Shown here piece after piece: positions 1 to 7,127 of a DNA stretch of 12,598 nucleotides. The notes beneath the pieces were generated by a model. The model was given only the letters and a program-made list of their open reading frames with translations. It had not been told where the DNA came from and did not search any database. Made by a program: the position numbers and the translations under genes. Where the stretch lies: contig WFPU01000272.1 of NCBI GenBank assembly GCA_015487435.1, positions 1 to 12,598 of the forward strand, given 5' to 3'. Positions within the stretch are counted from its first letter, which is position 1, and each line of letters begins with the position of its first letter. This stretch comes from Sulfurimonas sp. (lineage in GTDB: Bacteria > Campylobacterota > Campylobacteria > Campylobacterales > Sulfurimonadaceae).

Positions 1-756
1 GTCTCTGCACACAATCCTAACGTGCCTCTTGAGTGGTATTTAGGCATATTTAAAAAGATAAAAGAGAAGTACCCGGAGTTGCATGTCAAGGCACTTACTG
101 CCGCTGAGGTGGATTTTCTCTCACGCCATCATGGTCTTAGTTATGATGAGGTGCTAGACTTGATGGTGGAAAACGGTGTGGATTCTATGCCGGGTGGTGG
201 TGCCGAGATCTTTGATGAGAAAGTAAGAGATTACATCTGTAAAGGCAAAGTGACCTCAGACCAATGGTTTGAAATTCATAGAAAATGGCATGAACGCGGC
301 AAAAAGTCTAATGTGACGATGCTCTTTGGACATGTAGAGTCGCGTGAGAATCGCATAGACCATATGATGCGTATCCGTGAGCTGCAAGATCAAACAGGTG
401 GCTTTAATGCTTTCATCCCACTCGTTTATCAGACAGAAAATAATTACCTAAACATTGACAAACCAATTACGGCAAATGAGATACTCAAAACCTATGCTAT
501 TGCCAGACTTGTGCTTGATAACGTACCAAACCTCAAAGCCTACTGGGTGACTTCCACAGTAAACTTGGCGCTTGTCGCTCAAGAGTTTGGAGCAAATGAC
601 CTTGACGGGACCATAGAAAAAGAGTCCATAAACTCCGCAGCCGGAGCTAAAAGTGCCAATGGCGTAGATGTCAATGATTTTACGGCACTCATCAAAAACA
701 GTGGCTTTATCCCAGTTGAACGTGATAGTGTTTATAATGAGATAAAGGTCTGGTAA
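1..756 (+). CDS. mqnE: Aminofutalosine synthase MqnE, 3' part (5' end outside window)
   Basis: Radical-SAM enzyme of the futalosine menaquinone pathway. It joins the chorismate-derived enolpyruvyl benzoate to adenosine to give aminofutalosine, in the cytoplasm. The frame is open from base 1, so the GTG at 22 is not a real start; about 251 C-terminal codons are seen and the CxxxCxxC cluster motif must lie upstream. Visible family marks are the PGGGAEIF motif, then RxxICxxKV with an EIHRKWHERG stretch, MLFGHVES and LQDQTGGFNAFIPL. AEIF followed by an IC..K segment and TMLFGH fits MqnE better than its paralogue MqnC. The gene ends one base before the glycosyltransferase. It is more G+C-rich than the sugar genes (30 of 60 bases at 61-120), consistent with core chromosome at the edge of a variable locus. 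Family assignment is confident; MqnC is the only serious alternative. Confidence 0.9.
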   Translation, partial: VSAHNPNVPLEWYLGIFKKIKEKYPELHVKALTAAEVDFLSRHHGLSYDEVLDLMVENGVDSMPGGGAEIFDEKVRDYICKGKVTSDQWFEIHRKWHERGKKSNVTMLFGHVESRENRIDHMMRIRELQDQTGGFNAFIPLVYQTENNYLNIDKPITANEILKTYAIARLVLDNVPNLKAYWVTSTVNLALVAQEFGANDLDGTIEKESINSAAGAKSANGVDVNDFTALIKNSGFIPVERDSVYNEIKVW

Positions 757-757
757 G

Positions 758-1528
758 GTGGAGATAACAGTCGTTATCCCCACTTACAATCGCTACACAC
801 TTCTAAAACGAGCCATCACTTCACTTTATAACCAAACTTATCAGCCAAAAGAGATTATCGTCGTAGATGACGGTTCAATTGATAGCACTAAACAGATCCA
901 AAATGATTTTCCAGATATACTATACATCTACCAACCAAACAGAGGCGTATCCGCTGCACGTAATATAGGCATAAAAAATGCAAACTGTGAATGGATAGCC
1001 TTCTTAGACTCCGATGATGAATTTCACCAAGAGAAATTGCAAAAACAGGTAGCATTTCATCAAGAAAATTCAAATATCTTGATGAGCTATACGGCTGAAC
1101 GATGGATTCGGGATGGCAAAGAAGTGAAAGTTCCTAAGAAGTATCAAAAAATAGGTAAAGATAGCTTCGCTGAGAATGTAGAATATTGCAATATAGCTCC
1201 ATCTTCCGTGATGCTTCACAAAAAAGTAATTCAAAGTGTTGGAATGTTCGATGAAACATTATGGGCATGTGAAGACTATGAATTCTGGCTGCGTATATTG
1301 ATGCATTTTGAAGCGGGACTTATCAACGAAGCACTTATCACAAAACACGCAGGGCATGAACATCAGCTTGGATTTTCTAAAGGATTAGAGACGCTGCGTA
1401 TCAAAGCACTTAAAAAGTTAATCAGAAGATGTAATGATGTAGCAAAGAGAACTCTGATGCATAAGACCCTTGAAAAAAAACAAAAAAAGCAGTACAATTC
1501 AAAAATTGAACACTCCTACAAGGATTAA
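758..1528 (+). CDS. Family 2 glycosyltransferase (GT-A fold)
   Basis: Predicted cytoplasmic glycosyltransferase that moves a sugar from a nucleotide-sugar donor to a growing glycan. The 256-residue protein opens with VVIPTYNR (5-12), then VVDDGS (35-40), NRGVSAARNIG (61-71) and FLDSDD (82-87), the metal/nucleotide-binding DxD. A CEDYEFWLR block at 171-179 holds the ED catalytic-base motif. This is the full set of GT2 landmarks. No membrane segment is evident; the C-terminus (about 225-256) is strongly basic and Lys/Gln-rich. The start is GTG at 758, one base after mqnE, with AAAGG at 744-748 as ribosome site; PTYNR this close to the N-terminus supports it. Donor and acceptor cannot be told from sequence. 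Its last codons contain a candidate promoter for the next gene. Confidence 0.9.
   Translation: MEITVVIPTYNRYTLLKRAITSLYNQTYQPKEIIVVDDGSIDSTKQIQNDFPDILYIYQPNRGVSAARNIGIKNANCEWIAFLDSDDEFHQEKLQKQVAFHQENSNILMSYTAERWIRDGKEVKVPKKYQKIGKDSFAENVEYCNIAPSSVMLHKKVIQSVGMFDETLWACEDYEFWLRILMHFEAGLINEALITKHAGHEHQLGFSKGLETLRIKALKKLIRRCNDVAKRTLMHKTLEKKQKKQYNSKIEHSYKD
1470..1498 (+). promoter_or_regulatory. Candidate sigma70 promoter for the EPS operon
   Basis: TTGAAA (1470-1475) and TACAAT (1493-1498) are separated by exactly 17 bases, each one mismatch from the sigma70 consensus. Transcription would start near 1505, leaving a short leader with AAGGA at 1520-1524 and the GTG start of the MarR-type regulator at 1535. 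It lies inside the Lys-rich end of the glycosyltransferase gene, where A-rich DNA makes chance matches easier. Confidence 0.45.
1498..1510. promoter_or_regulatory. Small perfect palindrome, candidate operator
   Basis: TTCAA-AAA-TTGAA is a perfect 5-base inverted repeat with a 3-base centre. It touches the candidate -10 box and covers the expected transcription start of the regulator gene that follows. A symmetric site here would suit a dimeric winged-helix repressor controlling its own operon. It is short and AT-rich, so chance is possible. Confidence 0.3.
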
Positions 1529-1534
1529 CAAAAA

Positions 1535-1837
1535 GTGACATCACAAGAGTTAGAACTCCAGGTTTTAAGACACGCCGAACAGTCAGATTCACAACGTTCT
1601 ATGGCAAACTCCATAGGTTACAGCGTGGGTAAGGTTAACTATGTCCTTAAAGCCCTTATGGAAAAAGGCCTCATCAAAGCAGAACGCTTCATCAACTCCA
1701 AAAATAAAGTACAGTACAAATACCTCCTGACAGAACAGGGAATCAAAGAAAAAATTGCTTTAACAGAGAAGTATATTGAGATTAAAAAAAGAGAATTTGA
1801 TGAATTACAGAGAGAACTGGAAGGGATGAATAGATGA
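1535..1837 (+). CDS. MarR-family EPS-associated transcriptional regulator
   Basis: Small (100 aa) winged-helix DNA-binding protein. Residues about 8-66 form the MarR-like fold: helix-turn-helix around 20-42 with SVGKVNYVLKALMEKGLI as recognition helix, and a wing near NSKNKVQYKYLL. Residues about 70-98 are charged and helical (likely coiled coil for dimerisation). The KVNYxLKAL...NSKNK pattern and the TEQGIxEK turn match the group annotated as EPS-associated MarR regulators, which sit in exopolysaccharide loci as here. The start is GTG at 1535, with AAGGA at 1520-1524; translation would begin MTSQELEL. The stop overlaps the rfbA ATG (ATGA, 1834-1837), so the two are probably translationally coupled. 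It likely controls the downstream operon; ligand and direction of control are unknown. Confidence 0.87.
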   Translation: MTSQELELQVLRHAEQSDSQRSMANSIGYSVGKVNYVLKALMEKGLIKAERFINSKNKVQYKYLLTEQGIKEKIALTEKYIEIKKREFDELQRELEGMNR

Positions 1838-2703
1838 AAGGTGTAATTTTAGCAGGAGGTAGTGGTACTCGGCTTTATCCTGTAACGAAATCAATAAGTA
1901 AACAATTATTGCCTATCTATGATAAGCCTATGATTTATTATCCACTTTCAGTATTAATGTTGGCTGGCATTAAAGAAATTTTGATTATATCAACTCCAGA
2001 AGATATTGGAAAATTTGAAGAACTTTTAGGTGATGGAAGTAATTGGGGAATACGATTGGAGTATAAGATTCAGCCTTCTCCTGATGGATTGGCACAGGCT
2101 TTCATACTTGGTGAAGAGTTTATAGGTGATGAAAGTGTTGCATTAGTTTTAGGTGATAATATTTTTTATGGTCAAGGGTTTACACCTTTACTTCAAAATG
2201 CAGCTTCTTTAAAAGAAGGTGCTATAGTTTTTGGATATCAAGTAAAAGATCCTGAACGATTTGGCGTAGTGGAGTTTGATAAAAACAATAAAGCCATAAG
2301 CATCGAAGAAAAACCTCAAAAGCCGAAATCAAACTTTGCCGTAACAGGACTTTATTTTTATGATAATAATGTTGTGCAAATTGCAAAAGATGTCCAACCC
2401 TCAGAAAGAGGAGAGTTGGAGATTACTTCCGTTAATGAAGCATATTTAAAACTGGGAAAACTAAAAGTTGAACTTCTTGGTCGTGGATTTGCATGGCTTG
2501 ATACAGGTACACATGATAGCCTCATTGAAGCGGGGCAGTTTGTTCAAACTATTGAACATCGACAAGGGTACAAAATAGCTTGTTTGGAAGAGATAGCATA
2601 CAATAACGGATGGATAAATAAAGAACAGGTTCTAAAGATTGCGAAGCCATTAAGTAAAAATAATTATGGGCAATATTTGAAGGATTTAGTGAAAGATGTT
2701 TAA
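1834..2703 (+). CDS. rfbA: Glucose-1-phosphate thymidylyltransferase (copy 1)
   Basis: Makes dTDP-glucose and pyrophosphate from dTTP and glucose-1-phosphate, the entry step to dTDP-deoxysugars. The 289 residues are full length for the family. The nucleotide-binding loop LAGGSGTRLYP is at 6-16, followed by QPSPDGLAQA (80-89), the metal-binding Asp in LGDNIFYG (106-113), EEKP (158-161) and WLDTGTHDSL near the C-terminus. The ribosome site GGAAGGGA (1819-1826) sits 7 bases before ATG; the start overlaps the regulator's stop and the end overlaps rfbB by 8 bases. A second copy at 10199-11068 aligns without gaps with 42 differences in 289 residues by hand count (about 85% identity), but third positions differ widely, so this is not a recent duplication. 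Because rfbB follows directly, the product is committed to the 4-keto-6-deoxy route. Confidence 0.97.
   Translation: MKGVILAGGSGTRLYPVTKSISKQLLPIYDKPMIYYPLSVLMLAGIKEILIISTPEDIGKFEELLGDGSNWGIRLEYKIQPSPDGLAQAFILGEEFIGDESVALVLGDNIFYGQGFTPLLQNAASLKEGAIVFGYQVKDPERFGVVEFDKNNKAISIEEKPQKPKSNFAVTGLYFYDNNVVQIAKDVQPSERGELEITSVNEAYLKLGKLKVELLGRGFAWLDTGTHDSLIEAGQFVQTIEHRQGYKIACLEEIAYNNGWINKEQVLKIAKPLSKNNYGQYLKDLVKDV
2680..2698 (+). repeat. rfbA/rfbB coupling site, direct repeat copy 1
   Basis: AAGGATTTAGTGAAAGATG at 2680-2698 recurs exactly at 11045-11063. It holds the ribosome site (AAGGA), the last codons of rfbA and the ATG of the next gene, placed 8 bases before the rfbA stop in both copies. It shows that the remnant at 11061 begins where an rfbB start would be. 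Confidence 0.85.
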
Positions 2704-3742
2704 CAACAATAATAAAACCATTTTAGTAACAGGCTGTGCAGGCTTCATTGGCTCAAACTTTGTACCATACTTCATAGATAAATATGAGTACTACAATATA
2801 GTAAACCTTGATCTGCTCACGTATGCAGGAAACCTTGAGAACCTTACAGAAGTGGAAGAAAATCCTCGTTATAAATTCATCAAAGGTGATATCTGCAATC
2901 GTGAATTAGTGGAGTTTATCTTTAACGAATATGACATCCAAGGTGTGATTCACTTTGCAGCAGAATCTCACGTAGATAACTCCATTGAAAATCCAGGAGT
3001 CTTTGTAGAGACCAATGTAAATGGTACTTTCACGCTTTTAGATGTAGCACAAAAATATTGGATGCAAAAACCATTTACCTATAAAGAAAAATACAACAAC
3101 TGTCGATTCCATCACATCTCAACCGATGAAGTCTATGGAACACTCACAGAGGATCCAAAAGATCTCTTTACAGAAGAGACACCGTATGCTCCAAATTCTC
3201 CATATTCAGCGAGTAAAGCCAGTAGTGATATGATAGTCAGAAGTTATCAAGAAACATATGGACTCAACACAGTCATCACAAACTGCTCAAACAACTATGG
3301 CCCAAAACAACATGATGAGAAACTCATCCCTACTATCATCAGAAAATGTTTAGCAAGTGAGCCTATTCCTATCTATGGAGATGGAAAGAACATTAGAGAT
3401 TGGCTCTATGTGCTTGACCACTGTAAAGGAATAGACTTGGTTTACCATACCGGTAAAGAGGCAAATGTCTATAATATCGGCGGAAGGAATGAGAGAACTA
3501 ATCTTCAAATAGTCGATGCTATTACATCGATCTTAGATGAGAAAGTCCCACGAAAAGATAGTAAAAGCTACAAAGAACTCATAACTTTCGTAGAAGATAG
3601 AGCAGGACATGATAGACGCTATGCTATAGATGCTACGAAACTTGAAAATGAATTGGGGTGGAGAGCTGATGAAACATTTTATACGGGTATTGTTAAGACC
3701 GTTGATTGGTATTTGGAGAAGTATGGGGTAAACAATGGCTAG
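2696..3742 (+). CDS. rfbB: dTDP-glucose 4,6-dehydratase
   Basis: Converts dTDP-glucose to dTDP-4-keto-6-deoxyglucose using tightly bound NAD+. It is a short-chain dehydrogenase/reductase protein of 348 residues, normal for the family. The Rossmann motif TGCAGFIGS is at 12-20, FAAESHVD at 87-94 and the catalytic STDEVYG at 142-148 (Asp144/Glu145 for water elimination); YSASK at 170-174 is the YxxxK pair. The start ATG lies 8 bases inside rfbA with AAGGA 11 bases upstream; the 3' end overlaps fdtA by 8 bases. There is no rfbC or rfbD next to it, so the keto sugar is not obviously used for L-rhamnose; the following genes take it to a 3-amino sugar instead. Base composition is visibly less A+T-rich than in the fdt genes after it. 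Confidence 0.97.
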   Translation: MFNNNNKTILVTGCAGFIGSNFVPYFIDKYEYYNIVNLDLLTYAGNLENLTEVEENPRYKFIKGDICNRELVEFIFNEYDIQGVIHFAAESHVDNSIENPGVFVETNVNGTFTLLDVAQKYWMQKPFTYKEKYNNCRFHHISTDEVYGTLTEDPKDLFTEETPYAPNSPYSASKASSDMIVRSYQETYGLNTVITNCSNNYGPKQHDEKLIPTIIRKCLASEPIPIYGDGKNIRDWLYVLDHCKGIDLVYHTGKEANVYNIGGRNERTNLQIVDAITSILDEKVPRKDSKSYKELITFVEDRAGHDRRYAIDATKLENELGWRADETFYTGIVKTVDWYLEKYGVNNG

Positions 3743-4133
3743 TTACGAATTAGTAAGTTTTCAAACATTAGGAGATGAAAGAGGTTCACTTATAGCGATA
3801 GAAAAAGGATATAATGTACCTTTTGACATAAAAAGAGTTTATTATATTTTTGATACAAAAAAGGGCGTTCAAAGGGGATTTCACGCTCATAAAAATCTTG
3901 AACAGATAGCTATAGCTGTTAAAGGTAGTTGTTCTTTCGTGCTTGATGATGGAAATCAAAGAGAAGAAAAAATTCTTGATAACCCAAATCAAGGTCTTTA
4001 TATTGAAGGGCTTATATGGAGAGAGATGAAGAACTTTAGTGAGGATTGTGTTTTAGTTGTTCTTGCCAGTGAACATTATGATGAAAGTGATTATATTAGA
4101 GATTATAATAAGTTTTTGGAAGTTATAAAGTAA
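3735..4133 (+). CDS. fdtA: dTDP-4-keto-6-deoxyglucose 3,4-ketoisomerase (FdtA/QdtA type)
   Basis: Shifts the keto group of dTDP-4-keto-6-deoxyglucose from C4 to C3, the step before 3-amination. At 132 residues it is one small cupin barrel of the WxcM-like/FdtA family. The diagnostic RGFHAHK block is at 47-53 with the two active-site His at 50 and 52; GDERGSL (13-19) and the C-terminal LASEHYDESDYIRDY stretch also match the family. The start ATG lies 8 bases inside rfbB with GGGG 6 bases upstream; the stop shares one base with fdtC's ATG. FdtA and QdtA enzymes differ only in which C4 epimer they give (leading to Fuc3NAc or Qui3NAc), and I cannot decide between them, so the symbol is provisional. 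The enzyme class is secure from sequence plus neighbours. Confidence 0.88.
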   Translation: MASYELVSFQTLGDERGSLIAIEKGYNVPFDIKRVYYIFDTKKGVQRGFHAHKNLEQIAIAVKGSCSFVLDDGNQREEKILDNPNQGLYIEGLIWREMKNFSEDCVLVVLASEHYDESDYIRDYNKFLEVIK

Positions 4134-4645
4134 TGATTCATAAATTAGCAGATGTTCAGTCTTTAAATATAGGAAAAGATACAAATATTTGGCAATTCTG
4201 CGTAGTTTTAAAAGATGCAAAGATTGGAGATAAGTGTAATATCAATGCAAATGTATTTATAGAAAATGATGTAATAATTGGAGATAATGTAACAATAAAA
4301 TCTGGTGTTCAAGTTTGGGATGGAATAGCCTTAGAGGATAATGTTTTTATAGGTCCGAATGTGACATTTACAAATGATTTCTTGCCAAGAAGCAAACAAT
4401 ATCCACAGCAATTTTTGAAAACAATCATAAAAAAAGGGGCTTCGATTGGTGCAAACAGTACTATAGTCGGTGGAATTACAGTAGGAGAATATGCAATGAT
4501 CGGTGCAGGAAGTGTAGTTACTAAAGATGTAATGAATAATGAACTATGGTATGGAAATCCAGCTATTAAACAAGGTTATGTTTGTAAATGTGGGCAAAAA
4601 TGTGATGAGAATTTAATTTGTACTGAATGTAAAGGAAAAGAATAA
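4133..4645 (+). CDS. fdtC: dTDP-3-amino-3,6-dideoxyhexose 3-N-acetyltransferase (hexapeptide-repeat, FdtC/QdtC type)
   Basis: Predicted to acetylate the 3-amino group of the dTDP-amino sugar with acetyl-CoA. The 170-residue protein is a left-handed beta-helix. Imperfect hexapeptide turns run from about 11 to 130 (IGKDTN, IGDKCN, IGDNVT, LEDNVFIGPN, IGANST, IGAGSV), with the TFTND-PRS loop at 78-87 typical of this WbbJ-like group, and NPA at 142-144. The last 20 residues add a Cys-rich tail (Cys151, 153, 157, 163, 166) resembling a zinc ribbon. It starts on the base where fdtA's TAA ends, with GGAAG 10 bases upstream, and fdtB begins immediately after its stop. Position between ketoisomerase and aminotransferase sets the substrate; sequence alone says only sugar O- or N-acyltransferase. 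Confidence 0.85.
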   Translation: MIHKLADVQSLNIGKDTNIWQFCVVLKDAKIGDKCNINANVFIENDVIIGDNVTIKSGVQVWDGIALEDNVFIGPNVTFTNDFLPRSKQYPQQFLKTIIKKGASIGANSTIVGGITVGEYAMIGAGSVVTKDVMNNELWYGNPAIKQGYVCKCGQKCDENLICTECKGKE

Positions 4646-5749
4646 ATGATTCCATTTTTAGATTTAAAAGCTGTTAATGCTCAATATAGGGATGAACTAA
4701 TAGAAGCTTGCACAAAAGTGATAGACAGTGGTTGGTATGTACAAGGTAAAGAATGTCAAGAATTTGAAAAAGAATTTGCAGCACACTGTGAAACAAAATA
4801 TGCCATAGGTGTTGCAAACGGTCTTGATGCTTTGATTTTGATACTTAGGGCATACAAAGAACTTGGCATAATGAAAGATGGTGATGAAGTAATAGTGCCT
4901 TCAAATACTTACATTGCATCAATTCTTGCAATAAGTGAAAACAATCTTGTGCCTATTCTTGTAGAGCCAGATATAAATACTTACTTACTTAATTCATCGA
5001 AAATAGAAGAAAAAATAACTTCCAAAACAAAAGCTATTTTACCTGTTCATCTCTATGGTCAAACTTGTGATATGGATGACATAAATGAAATAGCAAAAAA
5101 GTATAATTTAAAAGTTATAGAAGATTCAGCTCAGTCACATGGAGCATACTATAAAAATAAGAGATGTGGTAATCTTGGCGATGCAAGTGGATTTAGCTTT
5201 TACCCTGGTAAAAATCTTGGAGCTTTAGGTGATGGTGGTGCAGTGACGACAAACGATGAAGATCTAGCAAACACCATAAAGGTACTTGGGAATTATGGAA
5301 GTCAGAAAAAATACGAAAACCTTTACAAGGGTGTAAACAGTAGGCTTGATGAAATGCAAGCAGCAATGTTAAGAGTAAAATTAAGACATATAGATGAAGA
5401 AATAAAAAAACGTAGAAAGATTGCCAATTATTATTTAAAAAATATTAAAAATGAAAATATCGTTTTACCAAGCGTGAGAGTTGAAGATAATCATGTGTGG
5501 CATCTATTTGTAATAAGAACAGAGAAAAGAGATAAACTTCAAAAATATTTACTAGATAATGGTATTCAAACACTTATACATTATCCATTAGCTCCCCATA
5601 AACAAGAAGCGTACAAAGAATGGAATAATGAGAGCTTTCCTATCAGTGAAAAAATACATGATGAAGTTTTAAGTTTGCCTATCAGTGCAGTACAGACAAT
5701 GGATGATACTATTGAAATTGTTGAAACTATAAATAAATGGAAAATATAA
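4646..5749 (+). CDS. fdtB: dTDP-3-keto-6-deoxyhexose aminotransferase (DegT/DnrJ/EryC1/StrS family)
   Basis: PLP-dependent aminotransferase, predicted to place the amino group at C3 of the 3-keto sugar made by FdtA, probably from glutamate. It has 367 residues, full length. The N-terminal IPFLDLKAVN, GVANGLDAL (55-63), VPSNTYIAS (84-92), EDSAQSHGA (159-167, Asp160 and Gln163 contact PLP), the Schiff-base lysine Lys189 in FYPGKNLGALGDGG, and NSRLDEMQAA are the family marks. AAAGGA (4631-4636) sits 9 bases before ATG, which abuts fdtC's stop. The 3' end overlaps the longest cysQ frame by 13 bases. The gene is extremely A+T-rich in places (8 G/C in 60 bases at 5401-5460). Its C-terminal ~90 residues have a diverged second copy in the remnant at 11061-11387. 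Confidence 0.92.
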   Translation: MIPFLDLKAVNAQYRDELIEACTKVIDSGWYVQGKECQEFEKEFAAHCETKYAIGVANGLDALILILRAYKELGIMKDGDEVIVPSNTYIASILAISENNLVPILVEPDINTYLLNSSKIEEKITSKTKAILPVHLYGQTCDMDDINEIAKKYNLKVIEDSAQSHGAYYKNKRCGNLGDASGFSFYPGKNLGALGDGGAVTTNDEDLANTIKVLGNYGSQKKYENLYKGVNSRLDEMQAAMLRVKLRHIDEEIKKRRKIANYYLKNIKNENIVLPSVRVEDNHVWHLFVIRTEKRDKLQKYLLDNGIQTLIHYPLAPHKQEAYKEWNNESFPISEKIHDEVLSLPISAVQTMDDTIEIVETINKWKI

Positions 5750-6507
5750 AAATGCTAAAAAATATATTATTAAAAGATGTGGTAAATATAGCGAATATAG
5801 CTGGTAATGAAATTATGAAAATTTATAATAAAGATTTTACAGTTGAATATAAAGATGACAAATCACCATTAACAGAAGCAGACACAAAATCAAATGAAAT
5901 AATATGTAATAGCTTAGAAGAACTCTATTCTCAAATACCTATTCTTTCAGAAGAAAACAAAGTAATCCCTTATGAACAAAGAAAAGAGTGGGAATATTAT
6001 TGGTGTATAGATCCTATTGACGGTACAAAAGAGTTTATCAAAAAAAATGGTGAATTTACAATTAATATTGCTTTGATTCATAAGGATAAGCCAATATTAG
6101 GTGTTGTATATGCTCCGGCTTTAGATGATATGTATTGCGCACAAATAGGCAAAGGAGCATTTAAAAATGGAGAGCGCTTACCTTTAAAAAAGAATGAAAA
6201 TCAAACAAAAAAAATGTATGTTGTTGCTTCTAAGTCTCATCTTTCACCAGAAACACAAGCATTTATTGATGCCCTTGACACACAAGAAGTCGAACAAATT
6301 AGTAAAGGAAGTTCTTTGAAACTGTGTATGGTTGCTGAAGGCGTTGCCGATATTTATCCAAGACTTGCTTCAACTATGGAGTGGGATACAGCTGCGGCTG
6401 ACGCGATTGTGCGAGAATCTGGTAAAATGACATACCGGTTTGAGAATGAAGTACCTTTGGTATATAATAAAGAAAATCTTTTAAACCCATGGTTTGTAGT
6501 GAAGTAG
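5737..6507 (+). CDS. cysQ: 3'(2'),5'-bisphosphate nucleotidase CysQ
   Basis: Mg-dependent phosphatase that hydrolyses PAP (3'-phosphoadenosine 5'-phosphate, left after PAPS is used) to AMP, and can also act on PAPS. It belongs to the inositol-monophosphatase superfamily. Metal-site motifs are all present: DKSPLTEAD (41-49), LSEEN (70-74), DPIDGTKEF (92-100) and EWDTAAADAI (215-224). Length is 256 aa from ATG 5737. An ATG at 5752 would give 251 aa with no overlap and a GGA 10 bases upstream, and fits the family N-terminus equally well or better, so the start is uncertain. It is the first gene of a sulfate-activation block placed directly behind the amino-sugar genes; its job there is probably to clear PAP made by a sulfotransferase. 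The 3' end meets cysC. Confidence 0.92.
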   Translation: MENIKMLKNILLKDVVNIANIAGNEIMKIYNKDFTVEYKDDKSPLTEADTKSNEIICNSLEELYSQIPILSEENKVIPYEQRKEWEYYWCIDPIDGTKEFIKKNGEFTINIALIHKDKPILGVVYAPALDDMYCAQIGKGAFKNGERLPLKKNENQTKKMYVVASKSHLSPETQAFIDALDTQEVEQISKGSSLKLCMVAEGVADIYPRLASTMEWDTAAADAIVRESGKMTYRFENEVPLVYNKENLLNPWFVVK

Positions 6508-6509
6508 TG

Positions 6510-7127
6510 ATGAATAGTAAAAATGATAATATAATATGGCATGATACACAGATTACAAAAGATGACAGAGCTGTTCGTACTATGCAAAAACCATGTGTAC
6601 TATGGTTTACAGGGCTTAGCGGCAGTGGAAAGTCAACTATTGCTAATGCAGTTGAAAAAATCTTGTATGAAAATGGAAACTTTACCTATCTTTTAGATGG
6701 AGATAATGTTAGACATGGGCTCAATAGTGACTTGAGCTTTGATGAAAAGAGTAGAGTAGAAAATATACGCAGAGTTGGTGAAGTTTCAAAACTATTTGTA
6801 GAGAGTGGACTTATCGTACTTACTGCTTTTATATCTCCCTTTCGAGAAGATAGAGAGATGGTTAGAACACTATTGGAAGATGGTGAATTTGTAGAGATAT
6901 TTATTGACACACCTTTAGAGGTTTGTGAAAGCCGTGATCCTAAAGGATTGTATAAAAAAGCAAGAGCTGGAGAAATAAAAGAGTTCACAGGTATTTCTTC
7001 ACCTTATGAAAAACCAAAAAAAGTAGATATTTATATAAAAAATGACAACATTTCGATAGAAAAAGCATGTGAACAGATAATAGATTATATGATAAAACAT
7101 AGTTATATAAAGTGGAGAGAAGATTAA
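6510..7127 (+). CDS. cysC: Adenylyl-sulfate (APS) kinase CysC
   Basis: Phosphorylates the 3'-OH of APS with ATP to give PAPS. From ATG 6510 it has 205 residues: WHDTQITKDDRA opening as in classical CysC, the P-loop GLSGSGKST (35-43), DGDNVRHGL (63-71), ENIRRVGEV (84-92), FISPFR (107-112, with the conserved Ser109) and RDPKGLYKKARAG (142-154). All canonical residues look intact. The frame stays open up to an ATG at 6489 inside cysQ, but family alignment and GAAG at 6501-6504 favour 6510, two bases after the cysQ stop. The stop shares one base with cysD's ATG. A second, divergent kinase domain lies three genes downstream, so this is the housekeeping-type one of the pair. Confidence 0.94.
   Translation: MNSKNDNIIWHDTQITKDDRAVRTMQKPCVLWFTGLSGSGKSTIANAVEKILYENGNFTYLLDGDNVRHGLNSDLSFDEKSRVENIRRVGEVSKLFVESGLIVLTAFISPFREDREMVRTLLEDGEFVEIFIDTPLEVCESRDPKGLYKKARAGEIKEFTGISSPYEKPKKVDIYIKNDNISIEKACEQIIDYMIKHSYIKWRED

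Noticed and set aside
733..738. Perfect TATAAT before the glycosyltransferase
   Set aside because: No -35 at proper spacing, and it encodes conserved-looking mqnE C-terminal residues; such hexamers are common in this AT-rich DNA.
448..783. Minus-strand open frame of 111 codons across the mqnE/GT2 junction
   Set aside because: It is opposite two clear genes, has no recognisable domain and no ribosome site; the same applies to the other minus-strand frames (for example 888-1073, 3786-3992, 6354-6587, 6686-6988, 7336-7657, 9232-9504 and 11449-11655).
1473..1488. A8 and A7 tracts in the glycosyltransferase gene as a phase-variation site
   Set aside because: They encode a Lys-rich tail near the stop; A-runs of this length are ordinary here, and contingency loci in this phylum usually use G/C tracts.
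6489..6509. Longer CysC starting inside cysQ
   Set aside because: The seven extra residues have no family match; ATG 6510 aligns with classical CysC N-termini.
7112..7126. GTG start giving a longer CysD
   Set aside because: Adds five residues the family lacks; ATG 7127 with GGAG 9 bases upstream fits better.
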